A DNA stretch of 45,423 nucleotides from JAYWGN01 sp043778255 (GTDB lineage Bacteria > Bacteroidota > Bacteroidia > Chitinophagales > Chitinophagaceae): positions 1 to 45,423 of the forward strand of contig JAYWGN010000010.1 in assembly GCA_043778255.1 (NCBI GenBank), in the 5' to 3' direction. A program made the translations under genes and the position numbers. Of this stretch, positions 7,759 to 17,208 are shown in pieces. How positions within the stretch are numbered: the first letter of the stretch is position 1; each line of letters begins with the position of its first letter. Below the pieces are notes generated by a model. The model saw nothing but the letters and a program-made list of their open reading frames with translations, had not been told where the DNA came from and did not search any database.

Positions 7759-8658
7759 TTATTTCAAAGTCCACTTTTCAGTGCCTTGATTATAATAAAA
7801 TGTGTAATTATTTTCTTGTTTTTCGGTTGGTGCAGTAAGGTTAAAGTTAAATTCAAAACCTGATACTAGTAAATTACCTTGTTTGTCTTCCCTAATTTTT
7901 TTTGCCTTATCATCGCCTCTTGGGCCTAAGCCCTCTACGCTAAATGCCAATATTGGGTCGCCAACAAATGTACCATTGTCGGCTAGGGCAATGCTGTATA
8001 TATTGCTATTACGGGCATTGCCAAAGTATAATTTTCTGTACCCTTCTTTATAGCTAATGCCTAGCCCAAATGCATCACCACAATTTAAAGTACTAATGAT
8101 GGTTTTCGTTTCGGTGTTAATACATACAATTTTGCCATGCTGTTGGTTACGAGTGCTACCCGCTACAGTGCTTACGTACAGGGTGTTTGCTTCGCAATTG
8201 TAGGCTAAGCCCAGTATGCCATAAGGATTTTCTACACTTACCTTTTCGGTAGTAGGTAGGGTTAGGTACATCTCCATTTTGCCACTTGTGGCATTTACTT
8301 TATATAAGTTATTTTGTAGTTCGGTTGGGTTGTCAAGTACATTAATAACGGGTACTGGAGCACACCATATATTGCCTTTATTATCCGTTAGTATTGGGCC
8401 GAGCCATCCTGCCATTTTCCAAGTGCTATCTTGGTATTTAATGTTTGGTGTGTTGGGTATTGTTGGTGCTTGTATGTATATAAGTCCTTTTATTTTTTTA
8501 TCCGAGGTTGAAAATGCAGCATTTACACCTGTGTACCCTAACTGTTTTAAAAACGGTGGTGTGCTTATACAAATGCTCGACTGGTAGCTAACTTCAGCTG
8601 GTTTGGTAGTACATGAGTGTAGTGCGATACAACAAATTATAAGCAGTATAATTTTCAT
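7759..8658 (-). CDS. Lipoprotein, probable six-bladed beta-propeller (SMP-30/NHL-like)
   Basis: The 299-residue protein has a lipoprotein signal peptide with the lipobox LHSC (Cys16). Repeating strand patterns follow, of the kind seen in SMP-30/NHL propellers: GWLGPILTDNKGNIWCAPVP, NPYGILGLAYNCEANTLYVST, GKIVCINTETKTI, FGLGISYKEGYRKLYFGNARNSNIYSIAL and KKIREDKQGNLLVSGFEF. The fold assignment is inferred from these repeats, and no catalytic residues can be named. It starts 17 bp after the stop of the amine-oxidase-like lipoprotein on the same strand, so the two are probably one transcription unit acting at the cell envelope. Function unknown. Confidence 0.7.
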   Translation of the reverse strand: MKIILLIICCIALHSCTTKPAEVSYQSSICISTPPFLKQLGYTGVNAAFSTSDKKIKGLIYIQAPTIPNTPNIKYQDSTWKMAGWLGPILTDNKGNIWCAPVPVINVLDNPTELQNNLYKVNATSGKMEMYLTLPTTEKVSVENPYGILGLAYNCEANTLYVSTVAGSTRNQQHGKIVCINTETKTIISTLNCGDAFGLGISYKEGYRKLYFGNARNSNIYSIALADNGTFVGDPILAFSVEGLGPRGDDKAKKIREDKQGNLLVSGFEFNFNLTAPTEKQENNYTFYYNQGTEKWTLK

Positions 8659-8675
8659 TTTTTATAGGAATAATA

Positions 8676-10424
8676 TTATTTAATAGGTACAAATTTTGGC
8701 CCAGCAAAACAAGGGTAAGCTTTGGTTTTGTATATACCGTTTTCAATATAATTTTCGGCCCAGCAGTATTCTCTGCCTTTATTATCATCGTTTTTTAGCT
8801 GTGCTACATACCATATTACCAACTGTTTATTTTGTATATTTTCAGGTGTGGCGTTTATAAATTTTTCTGGGCCTTGGTGGTAATCTGTATTGCAGCAAGG
8901 GCCAATAGTAGGCAGGTCAGCATCGCCTTCGTCTCTATTGGGTAAGTTTAAAGTGGTGTATATAAATGCATTATCGCCACGGCCACCATCGTTAAATTTA
9001 CCATTAGCTGGTAGCATATAATAACCTATATTGGCATTATTAACAACTTTAAACATAGCACCATCGGCTGTGTAGCTGCTGGTTTCAAGTTGTTGAGTCC
9101 AGTTTTCGGTAAGCCATTGGTTCCAATTATTATTTTGGTATTGGTATATATTATTGTTGTTATCGGCAAATGCAATTCTAAATACAGGGCGGTACGTACC
9201 GTCGTTGCCACAGCCTCTGCCAAGGCTGGCACAGCTTATTCTAAAGCTGCCATCGTTATAAAATTCAAAGCGTTGTTTGTAATTATAATTGCAAGGTGTA
9301 GGCCAACCTTGGCTAGCATAAGTTTGCTCCAGTACAAACCCTGTACCATCATTCAATTGCAATAGTTGGGGTATAGTAGTAGCAATTACTGCACTTTGGC
9401 TAAAGTAGGGGCAGCCCACTGCATCACTATACCCAAAGCCATCGGTACCGCTATAGCTTACATGCCAATCCACCAATTTAGCACTGCTCAATATTTTTAT
9501 ACCTTTATAGCTTACTTCGCTTATTCGTAAGCCATCGCTACTTGTAAGCATGTATTTTAATTGCCAATTATTTTTATTTAAGCTTGTTTCTTTTTCACAA
9601 AAGCAAGCCGTTACTTTATCATCTTGCAAACGTCGTTCTGTTACAGCAGGTGCTGCAATGCCCTGTGTGCCAAGGTTTGTCCACCTTACACCTACAAGCT
9701 TATGTTCAGTTAAGTCCACTATTGCCCATAAGGCTTTATTGCCTTTTACAAATGTGGGTGCTACGCACAAATGTCTGCTTCTTTCGCATTTGGTATTGTT
9801 TAGTGCCGTTTGGGTATTGGCCATTAAGGCTTCTGTTTGTGTAGGTGTATAGCCTAATGCAGCTTGTACTTCTGTTGCATTAGTGGCTATTTGCAAGGCT
9901 AATTTTTTTAAATGCTTGGGTATATCGGGCTGTGTTTGGGCATAGTAATTAGTAGCTAATACTTTTTTTTGTGCTATATCAACTAAGCTCATAGTAGTCA
10001 TATTTAATGCAAAGTTGTACAACTCAACCCTGTAAGTAGTTTGCAAATTATAAGTAGTTTTAATATTACCCATATCACTTTGCCTAGCTTCAAATACATT
10101 AAATATTTCGTTACGTAAGGCTTGTTTGGTTACAGCATCTTTACTATATTTAGTAAAGCCAGTATCGGCTATGGCAATCAGTTGTGCAGCCATTTGAGAG
10201 GCATTTACACTGTCCTGTAATAGTAGTATAGGTTGTGGTTTTGCTAGTGCATTTTTAATGCTATCCACTCTTGCATTTACAAATGTGTAGGTTCGTAAAC
10301 TATCGTTATTTATTAGGGTTGAGTTTATTACATCGTCATTATAAGTTGTAATTGATATAATTGTAGTTTTATTTTTGCAGGCAAAAAAAACAATACAAAT
10401 TAGGAGTATATAGAGCTTATGCAT
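8676..10424 (-). CDS. Lipoprotein resembling the copper amine oxidase catalytic domain, metal ligands apparently lost
   Basis: The 582-residue protein has a lipobox (VFFAC, Cys16). The segment from about residue 230 to the end follows the layout of copper amine oxidases: SSDGLRISEVSYKGIKILSS (295-314), CNYNYKQRFEFYNDGSFRI (378-396), YRPVFRIAFADNNN (411-424) and NIQNKQLVIWYVAQL (529-543). In true enzymes the first tyrosine of NY[DE]Y becomes the TPQ cofactor, and here Tyr380 sits in NYNY. The expected copper-binding HxH pair appears as YRP, and no obvious third ligand is seen. It may be a non-enzymatic relative, or the resemblance may be partial. The N-terminal 220 residues are unrecognised. 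Several cysteine pairs fit an exported protein. Confidence 0.5.
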   Translation of the reverse strand: MHKLYILLICIVFFACKNKTTIISITTYNDDVINSTLINNDSLRTYTFVNARVDSIKNALAKPQPILLLQDSVNASQMAAQLIAIADTGFTKYSKDAVTKQALRNEIFNVFEARQSDMGNIKTTYNLQTTYRVELYNFALNMTTMSLVDIAQKKVLATNYYAQTQPDIPKHLKKLALQIATNATEVQAALGYTPTQTEALMANTQTALNNTKCERSRHLCVAPTFVKGNKALWAIVDLTEHKLVGVRWTNLGTQGIAAPAVTERRLQDDKVTACFCEKETSLNKNNWQLKYMLTSSDGLRISEVSYKGIKILSSAKLVDWHVSYSGTDGFGYSDAVGCPYFSQSAVIATTIPQLLQLNDGTGFVLEQTYASQGWPTPCNYNYKQRFEFYNDGSFRISCASLGRGCGNDGTYRPVFRIAFADNNNNIYQYQNNNWNQWLTENWTQQLETSSYTADGAMFKVVNNANIGYYMLPANGKFNDGGRGDNAFIYTTLNLPNRDEGDADLPTIGPCCNTDYHQGPEKFINATPENIQNKQLVIWYVAQLKNDDNKGREYCWAENYIENGIYKTKAYPCFAGPKFVPIK

Positions 10425-10503
10425 ACTTTAGGTTAAGATGTTGAAATTACAAAACTTTGTTACTTAATGTTGCTAGTTTTTATTTTTTATTTGTAAAATA
10501 AAA

Positions 10504-11448
10504 TTATAAGGCTACGGCTGTGTAGTCGCTTAGCTTATCTACCTCTATTTCTGTTTTATTTTTATTGCGATGAAACATAGGCAAAAATTTTGCACCATAC
10601 ACAAACTCGGTATATAAGTACGATGTACGAGATGTAACGGTGTTACTAAAACTTTCGTCAAATGCTCTTATAAACACTAGTAGTTCTATTTGGTGTGTTG
10701 TAATATCATCATTAGTAAAGCCATACAGCGGACTATCTTCATTAATAGGGTGTACTATTGTCCAACTGAGTACCAACGAATTTATTTTCGAAATTTCGGT
10801 TGGTAGTTGAAAAAATTCTGTTTTTCGTTTACCATCTACTACTTTATTAATAGCCAGGCTAAGTTTTACCTCGGCTTCGGTAAGGTGGTTATTTTTGTAA
10901 GTTACTAACCTTATCATCAGCCCTTTTCCGTTTTCGTAAGGTGCTATTAAGGCAAAGGTGCTAAATTTTATGTAGGCCTTAGGGTTGGCAAACCTACCAT
11001 ATAGCAAACCAGTAGCTAGTGCAAAAAACAATAAACCACTAAATGCTTCAATTGATGATATGGCACTAACCGCAAACCCATTTGGGCTTATATGCCCATA
11101 ACCTACTGTGGTAAAGGTTTGTACACTAAAAAAGAAAACCTTTGATAAATCATCAGCAGTATTAGTAGCCACTATGCCATTGAGGTGTTGTATGCCTGCC
11201 ACAAAGTATATTGCTGTAAACAGTATATTAGCCACCACAAACAAACAAAATAATAAAAATATAAAGTGCAACCAATTCATTTTTAATAAAGTGTGAAACC
11301 AACTAATTGAATCAAAAAAAGGGACACCAGTTTTTATTGAATTTGCACCACCATCTTTGTTAAGTAACCTAGTGCCAACATTATCGGCATTGTTGCCGTA
11401 GCCAGTATCTTTTATTTCTTTCCATTTATGTTTTATACCCAATGCCAT
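10504..11448 (-). CDS. Inward-rectifier (KirBac-type) potassium channel
   Basis: The 314-residue protein has the KirBac layout: an amphipathic slide helix near 43-57, TM1 about 59-82, a pore helix, the selectivity filter TVGYGH (114-119), TM2 about 125-150, then a cytoplasmic immunoglobulin-like domain with VKLSLAINKV, LSWTIVHPINEDSPLYG and LLVFIRAFDESFSNTVTSRTSY. The last of these is a conserved Kir signature. It forms tetrameric potassium channels in the inner membrane. A candidate promoter lies at 11481-11488 on the same strand. It is divergent from the flippase gene and 79 bp upstream of the lipoprotein pair, with which no functional link is evident. Confidence 0.93.
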   Translation of the reverse strand: MALGIKHKWKEIKDTGYGNNADNVGTRLLNKDGGANSIKTGVPFFDSISWFHTLLKMNWLHFIFLLFCLFVVANILFTAIYFVAGIQHLNGIVATNTADDLSKVFFFSVQTFTTVGYGHISPNGFAVSAISSIEAFSGLLFFALATGLLYGRFANPKAYIKFSTFALIAPYENGKGLMIRLVTYKNNHLTEAEVKLSLAINKVVDGKRKTEFFQLPTEISKINSLVLSWTIVHPINEDSPLYGFTNDDITTHQIELLVFIRAFDESFSNTVTSRTSYLYTEFVYGAKFLPMFHRNKNKTEIEVDKLSDYTAVAL

Positions 11449-11480
11449 ACTTACTATAATATTTTTTTAATAACTAACCG

Positions 11481-11488
11481 TAAAGTTA
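11481..11488 (-). promoter_or_regulatory. Candidate -7 element TAACTTTA for the potassium channel gene
   Basis: On the minus strand this reads TAACTTTA, one base from TAnnTTTG. It lies about 33 nt upstream of the start at 11448, a normal promoter distance. Confidence 0.35.
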
Positions 11489-11551
11489 AGCATAATAGCC
11501 ACACCTAAAGTGGTAACCTAAATTATATAAACTTACTTACTGTAAAAGATT

Positions 11552-11559
11552 TATTTTTG
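11552..11559 (+). promoter_or_regulatory. Candidate -7 element TATTTTTG for the flippase-glycosyltransferase pair
   Basis: This is an exact match to TAnnTTTG, ending 9 nt before the ATG at 11569. Its place so close to the start also argues against the upstream TTG at 11557 as start codon. Confidence 0.35.
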
Positions 11560-11568
11560 CCACTAACC

Positions 11569-12870
11569 ATGACGTTCAACAAACAATTATTGCATAATAT
11601 AGTATTTAGAGGTGTGTACTACACCACTATATTTTTGTTAAATATTGTAATAGCCCGTAGTTACGAAGCTGAGCAAAGTGGTTGGATAAACTTTATAAGC
11701 AACAACTTTGCCTTGGTACTATTATTTGGTAGCTTAAGTTTGGATATTTCGATACTTTATTTTGGAGCATCCAAAAAAATTGACACCTCCAAATTGGCAT
11801 TTTTTGCTATGCTTTGGTCCATATTTGTGTGTGTTGCATTTTACTTTACAGTTAGTTTTTTTATAAGTAAAAGCCAATTTATATTATCCAAAGGGTTATT
11901 AAAGTTTGCAGCAGTCAATTACTTTGGCGGCATTATAGTTACCAATTTCTTTTTTAATTTATTTATTATTAAAGAAGAATTTTTAATACCCAACATTTTA
12001 TTAAGTATTATAAATTTGATGCTTATCATATTCATACCCGATATATTATTTCATTGCACTTTATTTGATAAAGAAACTTATTTGTACTACTACTATTTAT
12101 CGTTCAGTTTGCAAGGGTTAATATTAGTAATTGCATACTTTGTGTATGCCAAAAAGTTGGTGATGAAACTACCTAATTGGATTGAATTGAAAGCACTATT
12201 CAAATATGCAAGTATTGCATTTGTTGCTAATTTGGTATTTTTTATGGTATACCGTATTGATTATTGGTTTATACACAGCTACCGTAGTAGTGCAGCGGAG
12301 TTAGGCAATTATATACAAGCAAGTAAGCTAGGGCAAATGCTTTTGGTGTTTTCAATGATTATAAGCAGTACGGTATTTCCACAAACGGCATCGGGGCAAA
12401 CTATAGTGGTTATAGAAAAGCTATTAAAAATTATTAGAAATTTTTTAGTTCTGTTTGCCCTATTATTGCTCTCTTTATTATTGGTTGGGCAGCATATAAT
12501 GACGTTCGTATTTGGCCATACTTTTAATCAAATGTACTGGCCGTTTATATACTTACTGCCAGGCATATTTAGCCTAAGTGTACTCACTATTATAAGTGCT
12601 TACTTTGGTGGTATTAATAAAACTTTTGTAAATGTAAAAAGTGCTTTAGTTGGTCTTGTACTCATTACTATTTTAGACATACTATTTATACCAAAGTATG
12701 GCATTATTGCTGCTGCTATTGTAAGTAGTGTAGGGTACTTTTTTGCTATGTTATATGCTATATATTGCTTTCAAAAAGAACATCCTTTTTCGGCACATCA
12801 TTTATTAGTAATTAAAAAAACTGACTTTGCATGGTTTACCAAAGCCTATAAAACTGCACTACGAAAATGA
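11569..12870 (+). CDS. Oligosaccharide flippase / polysaccharide export membrane protein (MOP superfamily)
   Basis: The 433-residue protein consists almost entirely of hydrophobic helices, about 12 to 14, with no large soluble part, as in Wzx-like flippases of the MOP superfamily. These move undecaprenyl-linked glycans across the inner membrane. Recognisable features are FRGVYYTTIFLLNIVIARSY at the N-terminus, the YRIDYWFIHSYRSSAAELGNY segment typical of the mid-protein loop, and PKYGIIAAAIVSSVGYFFAM near the C-terminus. The ATG at 11569 is preferred; the frame is open from a TTG at 11557. It overlaps the next gene, a glycosyltransferase, by 4 bp (ATGA), so translational coupling and a shared surface-glycan role are likely. 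Confidence 0.85.
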   Translation: MTFNKQLLHNIVFRGVYYTTIFLLNIVIARSYEAEQSGWINFISNNFALVLLFGSLSLDISILYFGASKKIDTSKLAFFAMLWSIFVCVAFYFTVSFFISKSQFILSKGLLKFAAVNYFGGIIVTNFFFNLFIIKEEFLIPNILLSIINLMLIIFIPDILFHCTLFDKETYLYYYYLSFSLQGLILVIAYFVYAKKLVMKLPNWIELKALFKYASIAFVANLVFFMVYRIDYWFIHSYRSSAAELGNYIQASKLGQMLLVFSMIISSTVFPQTASGQTIVVIEKLLKIIRNFLVLFALLLLSLLLVGQHIMTFVFGHTFNQMYWPFIYLLPGIFSLSVLTIISAYFGGINKTFVNVKSALVGLVLITILDILFIPKYGIIAAAIVSSVGYFFAMLYAIYCFQKEHPFSAHHLLVIKKTDFAWFTKAYKTALRK

Positions 12871-14015
12871 GTTATATATTAAAATTAGCCGGTTGGTACC
12901 CTAGTAAGGTAGATGCCTATAATGGCGACTTTGTACAACGCCATGCCAAGGCAATAGCCCTGTACCAAAGGGTTGTAGTTATATTTGCTGTAAAAAGCAG
13001 TAGTGTAACCCAACTCACTATTGAAACCACTAACACCACCAATAACTTAACTGAAATAATTGCTTACTATCCTAAAAAAAAATATTTAGATAAATTATAT
13101 TCACAATATTATTATGCAAAAGCATTTTTGAAAATAATAAAAAAACTATTTGCAACCGAAGGAAAACCAAAGCTAGTACATGTAAACATAGCTTGGAAAG
13201 CAGGCCTCTGGGCTTTATATTTATACAAAAAATATAAGATGCCTTACATAATTACTGAAAACTGGACTGCCTATCACAAAGCTGACCCTAACTATATACT
13301 CAACAAAAAAATTACTTTTAAATTATTAAAATTGGTATTTCAAAACGCAGCCTATTTTGTACCAGTTACTTTTAATTTATCGTTAGTATGTAATGCTTTG
13401 TTTAAAATTAATTTACCGTGTATAGTTGTTGAAAATGCTGTAGATACCAAGTTGTTTTTCCCTACAGAAACTACTAGTGAAAATATGCGAATTATTCATA
13501 TATCTACTATGAATTATCAAAAAAATGTGAAAGGTTTATTATTCGCATTTCGTGATGTATTATTGGAGCATCCTGGTATAGAAATTACACTGGTAGGCCC
13601 AGTAAGTGAAACAGTAGAAGGGTTAATAAAGTTAGAACCTGTACTAAAGCGATTAAAATTTACAGGTAATATACCTTACCACGAAGTGGCAAAACTTGTT
13701 CAAAACAGTGACTTACTTATACTATTTAGCCGATACGAAAATTTGCCTTGTGTAATATTAGAGGCTCTCTGTGCCGGGGTTACCGTAATTTCTACTAGGG
13801 TTGGTGGTATACACGAAGTTATAAATCAAAGTAATGGGTTTCTAATTAATAATGGCGATACCTTAGGTATATGTTGGGAGGTTTTTAGTTATAGTATAAA
13901 AAATCCTTCATTCAATAAAGCTGCAATAGCAGCTGATGCTGCTAGCAAATATAGTTATGAAGTTATTGGTAAAAAATATAACGATGCTTACGAAAAAATA
14001 TTAGGTTTAAAATAA
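12867..14015 (+). CDS. Glycosyltransferase family 4 (group 1) protein
   Basis: The 382-residue GT-B fold enzyme has an N-terminal acceptor domain beginning LAGWYPSKVDAYNGDFVQRHAKAI and an HVNIAWKAG...YIITENWTAYH segment. The C-terminal nucleotide-sugar domain shows TMNYQKNVKGLL, ITLVGPV, FTGNIPYHEVAKL and the EX7E-type motif SRYENLPCVILEALCAGVTVISTRVGG. Such enzymes add a sugar with retention of configuration to a surface polysaccharide or lipid-linked glycan. Its start overlaps the flippase stop by 4 bp. Its last 9 bp overlap the convergent desaturase gene. Donor and acceptor sugars are unknown. Confidence 0.9.
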   Translation: MSYILKLAGWYPSKVDAYNGDFVQRHAKAIALYQRVVVIFAVKSSSVTQLTIETTNTTNNLTEIIAYYPKKKYLDKLYSQYYYAKAFLKIIKKLFATEGKPKLVHVNIAWKAGLWALYLYKKYKMPYIITENWTAYHKADPNYILNKKITFKLLKLVFQNAAYFVPVTFNLSLVCNALFKINLPCIVVENAVDTKLFFPTETTSENMRIIHISTMNYQKNVKGLLFAFRDVLLEHPGIEITLVGPVSETVEGLIKLEPVLKRLKFTGNIPYHEVAKLVQNSDLLILFSRYENLPCVILEALCAGVTVISTRVGGIHEVINQSNGFLINNGDTLGICWEVFSYSIKNPSFNKAAIAADAASKYSYEVIGKKYNDAYEKILGLK

Positions 14016-15110
14016 GCTGCTAGTAGCCAAACTCATATCTTCTGGTTTTTTTCCCAACTCTTTCATTAGCCTCCAATGCGAAGCAATAGCACCACTCATA
14101 GTTGGGTTGGCGTTATAATCAATACCATGTATATCGCAATGTCGCTTTACTATTGGGCTAAGTGCAGGGTAGTGTACATGGCTTACCTTAGGAAACAAAT
14201 GATGCTCAATTTGAAAATTTAAACCACCAACATACCAATTTACAAAAAAGTTTTTCATGGCAAAGTTTGCTGTTGTTTTTACTTGATGTATAGCAAATTC
14301 ATTTTCAATTACTTTATCTTCATTGCTTACGGTTTCAAACTCAGTTTCTTCTACCACATGTGCCAACTGAAACACTAAAGCTAAGGCAGTGCCTTTAAAT
14401 AAATGCATAAAACAAAAGAACAGTGCAAACATAGCACCACCCATAAAATAATAGGGTACTACCACATAAGCAACTACATACATAACCTTACTAAACCAAA
14501 ATATTACATGATCCCAAGCACTCATTTTTTGTAAGGGAGTACGATATACTTTGTTGGTAAAATATTTTGTAAAATCCATAATAAATGCCCATGCAAAAGA
14601 GGTTATTGCATATACCAAAGGCAAATACAAATGTTGAACCTTATGTGCAGGTACCCACTTTTGTGTATGGCATTGCCTAATTAGAGGGCTTTTGGCAATA
14701 TCATCATCTAGCCCATCTACATTTACATAAGTATGGTGTATTATATTATGTTTCTGTTTCCATATAAATGCGTTGCCACCCAATGTATTAATGGTGTAGC
14801 CCATTACATCGTTCACCCATTTTTTGCTACTGTAGCTACCATGGCATGCATCGTGCATTACATTAAACCCAATGCTTGCTAACGCCAAACCCAATATACA
14901 AGATGCAATTATAAATACCCACATAGGCATACTTACTATTAATAAACTAACGTATAGTGTAACTGCTAAAGGTATTAATATAGCTGTTTTTGCATATAAC
15001 CTAAAGTCACCAGTTTTTTTAATATTATTGGTGTTAAAATAGGCATCTACTTCTTTTTTTAATCCTGTAAAAAATACGGCATTTTTGTTGTCAAATGTTA
15101 CTTTGGGCAT
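14007..15110 (-). CDS. Membrane fatty acid (acyl-CoA / acyl-lipid) desaturase
   Basis: The 367-residue integral membrane di-iron desaturase carries the three histidine boxes: HDACH (86-90), HNIIHH (121-126) and QIEHH (300-304). Four or more hydrophobic helices (about 43-82, 156-180 and 205-248) hold them at the cytoplasmic face. The QxxHH third box is typical of front-end (delta-5/delta-6-like) desaturases, but Bacteroidota desaturases of this type also act at other positions. No cytochrome b5 domain is fused. It introduces a double bond into acyl chains, often as a membrane-fluidity response. Regiospecificity cannot be told. The gene is convergent with the glycosyltransferase, overlapping by 9 bp. 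Confidence 0.92.
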   Translation of the reverse strand: MPKVTFDNKNAVFFTGLKKEVDAYFNTNNIKKTGDFRLYAKTAILIPLAVTLYVSLLIVSMPMWVFIIASCILGLALASIGFNVMHDACHGSYSSKKWVNDVMGYTINTLGGNAFIWKQKHNIIHHTYVNVDGLDDDIAKSPLIRQCHTQKWVPAHKVQHLYLPLVYAITSFAWAFIMDFTKYFTNKVYRTPLQKMSAWDHVIFWFSKVMYVVAYVVVPYYFMGGAMFALFFCFMHLFKGTALALVFQLAHVVEETEFETVSNEDKVIENEFAIHQVKTTANFAMKNFFVNWYVGGLNFQIEHHLFPKVSHVHYPALSPIVKRHCDIHGIDYNANPTMSGAIASHWRLMKELGKKPEDMSLATSSLF

Positions 15111-15213
15111 AATTGTATATTGTTGAGTTTCAATTAAAATAAATGTATAGCGTTAAAGTTAATAACTATAATGTTAATTAAAGCATATTGTTTAAAAAAA
15201 TATCCATTATTTG

Positions 15214-16980
15214 CTAGTCAAGTTCAAACCCTAAGCTATCTTTTAGTTTTTGTACTAGTGGGTAATTGGCTACAAGTTCAGCATATTTTACCTTACTACT
15301 TTTGGTTATAGGTGCATCTACAAGGGTGTTTATGGTTGATTCTACATCAACCGTAAACTTTATATTTTTATTATTAAAATGCTGTTGCATCCGTTCCATT
15401 ATAAAATTTCTGTTAGCCAATATTGCTTTTTCTTGTACGTTGCTACCCACTAGTATTTTAAATGTTTCGTGGTTAATTAGGTGCAATTGCGCCAATTTAA
15501 AATGTGATACAATCGATGCATTTTGTCCATCCTTATTTAACTCATCGGCAGTGAGTAGCCATATATTTTGTAGTGTATCAGGGGTTACCGTTATTACCTC
15601 TAAAGCTGAACTTTCGGTGGTATTTTGTACCGCTATATTCCTAATATTTTTAAGGGCTTTAAAGTCTAGTTTGGTTACAGTTGGTGCTACTATAGCTGCT
15701 TCGGGTGCAGCCATTGTGTTAGTAGTAGGTGCAGTGGTAGCTATTGTAAGTGTAGCTTCAAGTGCTGTATTATTGTTGGCAATGCTACTTGTTAAGTTAT
15801 GTATTGTTTTTATTTTAAAAGCCATCATACCTTTTTGTACTACTTTTTTAAATGTGGTACTTGTAGGCATAGCCACCGTTTCGAGGGCTTGTTGTAAGTA
15901 GCACAGTTTTATAAGCACCATTTCTACCAACAATTTTTTGTTACGGGCTTGTTTATAATTTATTTCAGCTTCATTTATTATGCTTAGGGTGCTTATAATC
16001 CAACTTGCATCTAACTCTTTAGCTTTGGTTATATATTTTTTTCTAAAGCTTTCTATTGATTCCATAAGCATTGCCGATTTCTCATCTTTACACACCAATA
16101 AGTTACGGGCAAACTCTGCCAAACCTTGCAAAAATGTATCACCTTCAAATCCTTTTTTATTTATTTCGTCGTACAATAGTAAGGCATCGGGTAAGTTTTG
16201 TGTAGTAAAATAATCGAGTATCTTAAAAAAATAATCTTCGTCCAATACATTCAAATGTTCTAAAGTATTTTTATAATTTAACTCACCATTAGTAAAGCTA
16301 ACAATTTTGTCCATTATACTCAAAGCATCTCTCATACAGCCTTCGCTTTTGTGAGCAATTACTTGTAGCGCTGCTTTTTCAGCATTTATTTTTTCTTTTT
16401 CACATATTTCTTCAAGGTGTTGTACGGTGTCGTTTGTGGTAATTCTTTTAAAGTCAAATATTTGGCACCTACTAAGTATTGTAGGTAATATTTTATGCTT
16501 TTCGGTAGTGGCCAATATAAATATTGCATAAGGTGGAGGCTCCTCTAACGTTTTTAAAAATGCATTAAATGCAGCCGTACTTAACATGTGCACCTCATCT
16601 ACAATATATACTTTGTATGCTCCAGCTTGTGGGCTAAATCGTACTTGCTCTACTAAGGCTCTTATATCATCAACACTATTGTTACTAGCAGCATCAAGTT
16701 CGTGTATATTTAACGAAGTACCTTCGTTAAATGATTTGCAGGAGTTACAGGCATCACAAGCTTCACCATCGGTTGTTTTTGTTTCGCAATTTATGGTTTT
16801 GGCTAGTATTCTGGCACAGGTTGTTTTGCCCACACCACGTGGGCCACAAAATAAAAAGGCATGTGCCAATTGGTTATTGTGTATAGCATTTTTAAGGGTA
16901 GTGGTAATGTGGCTTTGCCCTACTACGGTATTAAATACTTGGGGTCTATACTTACGAGCCGATACTATAAATTTATCCAT
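15214..16980 (-). CDS. dnaX: DNA polymerase III subunit gamma/tau
   Basis: The 588-residue clamp-loader ATPase has RKYRPQVFNTVVGQ at the start and Walker A GPRGVGKT (46-53). The zinc-binding cysteines are at 65, 75, 78 and 81, with Walker B VDEVHMLS (127-134), the LEEPP loop and the SRCQIFDFKRI sensor. Domain III follows to about 370. The C-terminal part is variable, with an Ala/Thr-rich stretch near 400-430, and looks like the tau-specific region. It loads the sliding clamp and organises the replisome. I looked for no frameshift signal in detail, so a separate short gamma form is open. The minus-strand promoter candidate is at 17017-17024. Confidence 0.95.
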   Translation of the reverse strand: MDKFIVSARKYRPQVFNTVVGQSHITTTLKNAIHNNQLAHAFLFCGPRGVGKTTCARILAKTINCETKTTDGEACDACNSCKSFNEGTSLNIHELDAASNNSVDDIRALVEQVRFSPQAGAYKVYIVDEVHMLSTAAFNAFLKTLEEPPPYAIFILATTEKHKILPTILSRCQIFDFKRITTNDTVQHLEEICEKEKINAEKAALQVIAHKSEGCMRDALSIMDKIVSFTNGELNYKNTLEHLNVLDEDYFFKILDYFTTQNLPDALLLYDEINKKGFEGDTFLQGLAEFARNLLVCKDEKSAMLMESIESFRKKYITKAKELDASWIISTLSIINEAEINYKQARNKKLLVEMVLIKLCYLQQALETVAMPTSTTFKKVVQKGMMAFKIKTIHNLTSSIANNNTALEATLTIATTAPTTNTMAAPEAAIVAPTVTKLDFKALKNIRNIAVQNTTESSALEVITVTPDTLQNIWLLTADELNKDGQNASIVSHFKLAQLHLINHETFKILVGSNVQEKAILANRNFIMERMQQHFNNKNIKFTVDVESTINTLVDAPITKSSKVKYAELVANYPLVQKLKDSLGFELD

Positions 16981-17016
16981 AATTAATTACAAATTTTTGC
17001 TTACTTAACAAGCTAA

Positions 17017-17024
17017 CAAAGTTA
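17017..17024 (-). promoter_or_regulatory. Candidate -7 element TAACTTTG for dnaX
   Basis: An exact TAnnTTTG match on the minus strand, 37 nt upstream of the dnaX start at 16980. I did not see a clear -33 partner at the usual distance. Confidence 0.4.
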
Positions 17025-17208
17025 CACCCAACAATTAAATTAGTAGTTTTATTTTTTCGCTTCGCTTAAAAATTTGTTCCTACTGTTTTCGTGTATTGTT
17101 TAAGCTAATTATATTGTACTGAATGATAGCGGGTTAAAAAAATTTTACTAAGTCTTACTTGCCCAATTATCCAATCATAAAATTATTTGTTTATCAAATT
17201 CATTACGT

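Noticed and set aside
9550..9852. Two overlapping plus-strand frames opposite the amine-oxidase-like gene
   Set aside because: Low-quality composition, no recognisable domain, and antisense to a lipoprotein gene with clear signal peptide and conserved segments.
15266..15901. 211-codon plus-strand frame opposite dnaX
   Set aside because: It is antisense to the dnaX C-terminal region; the apparent membrane segments come from reverse reading of Ala/Thr/Asn codons.
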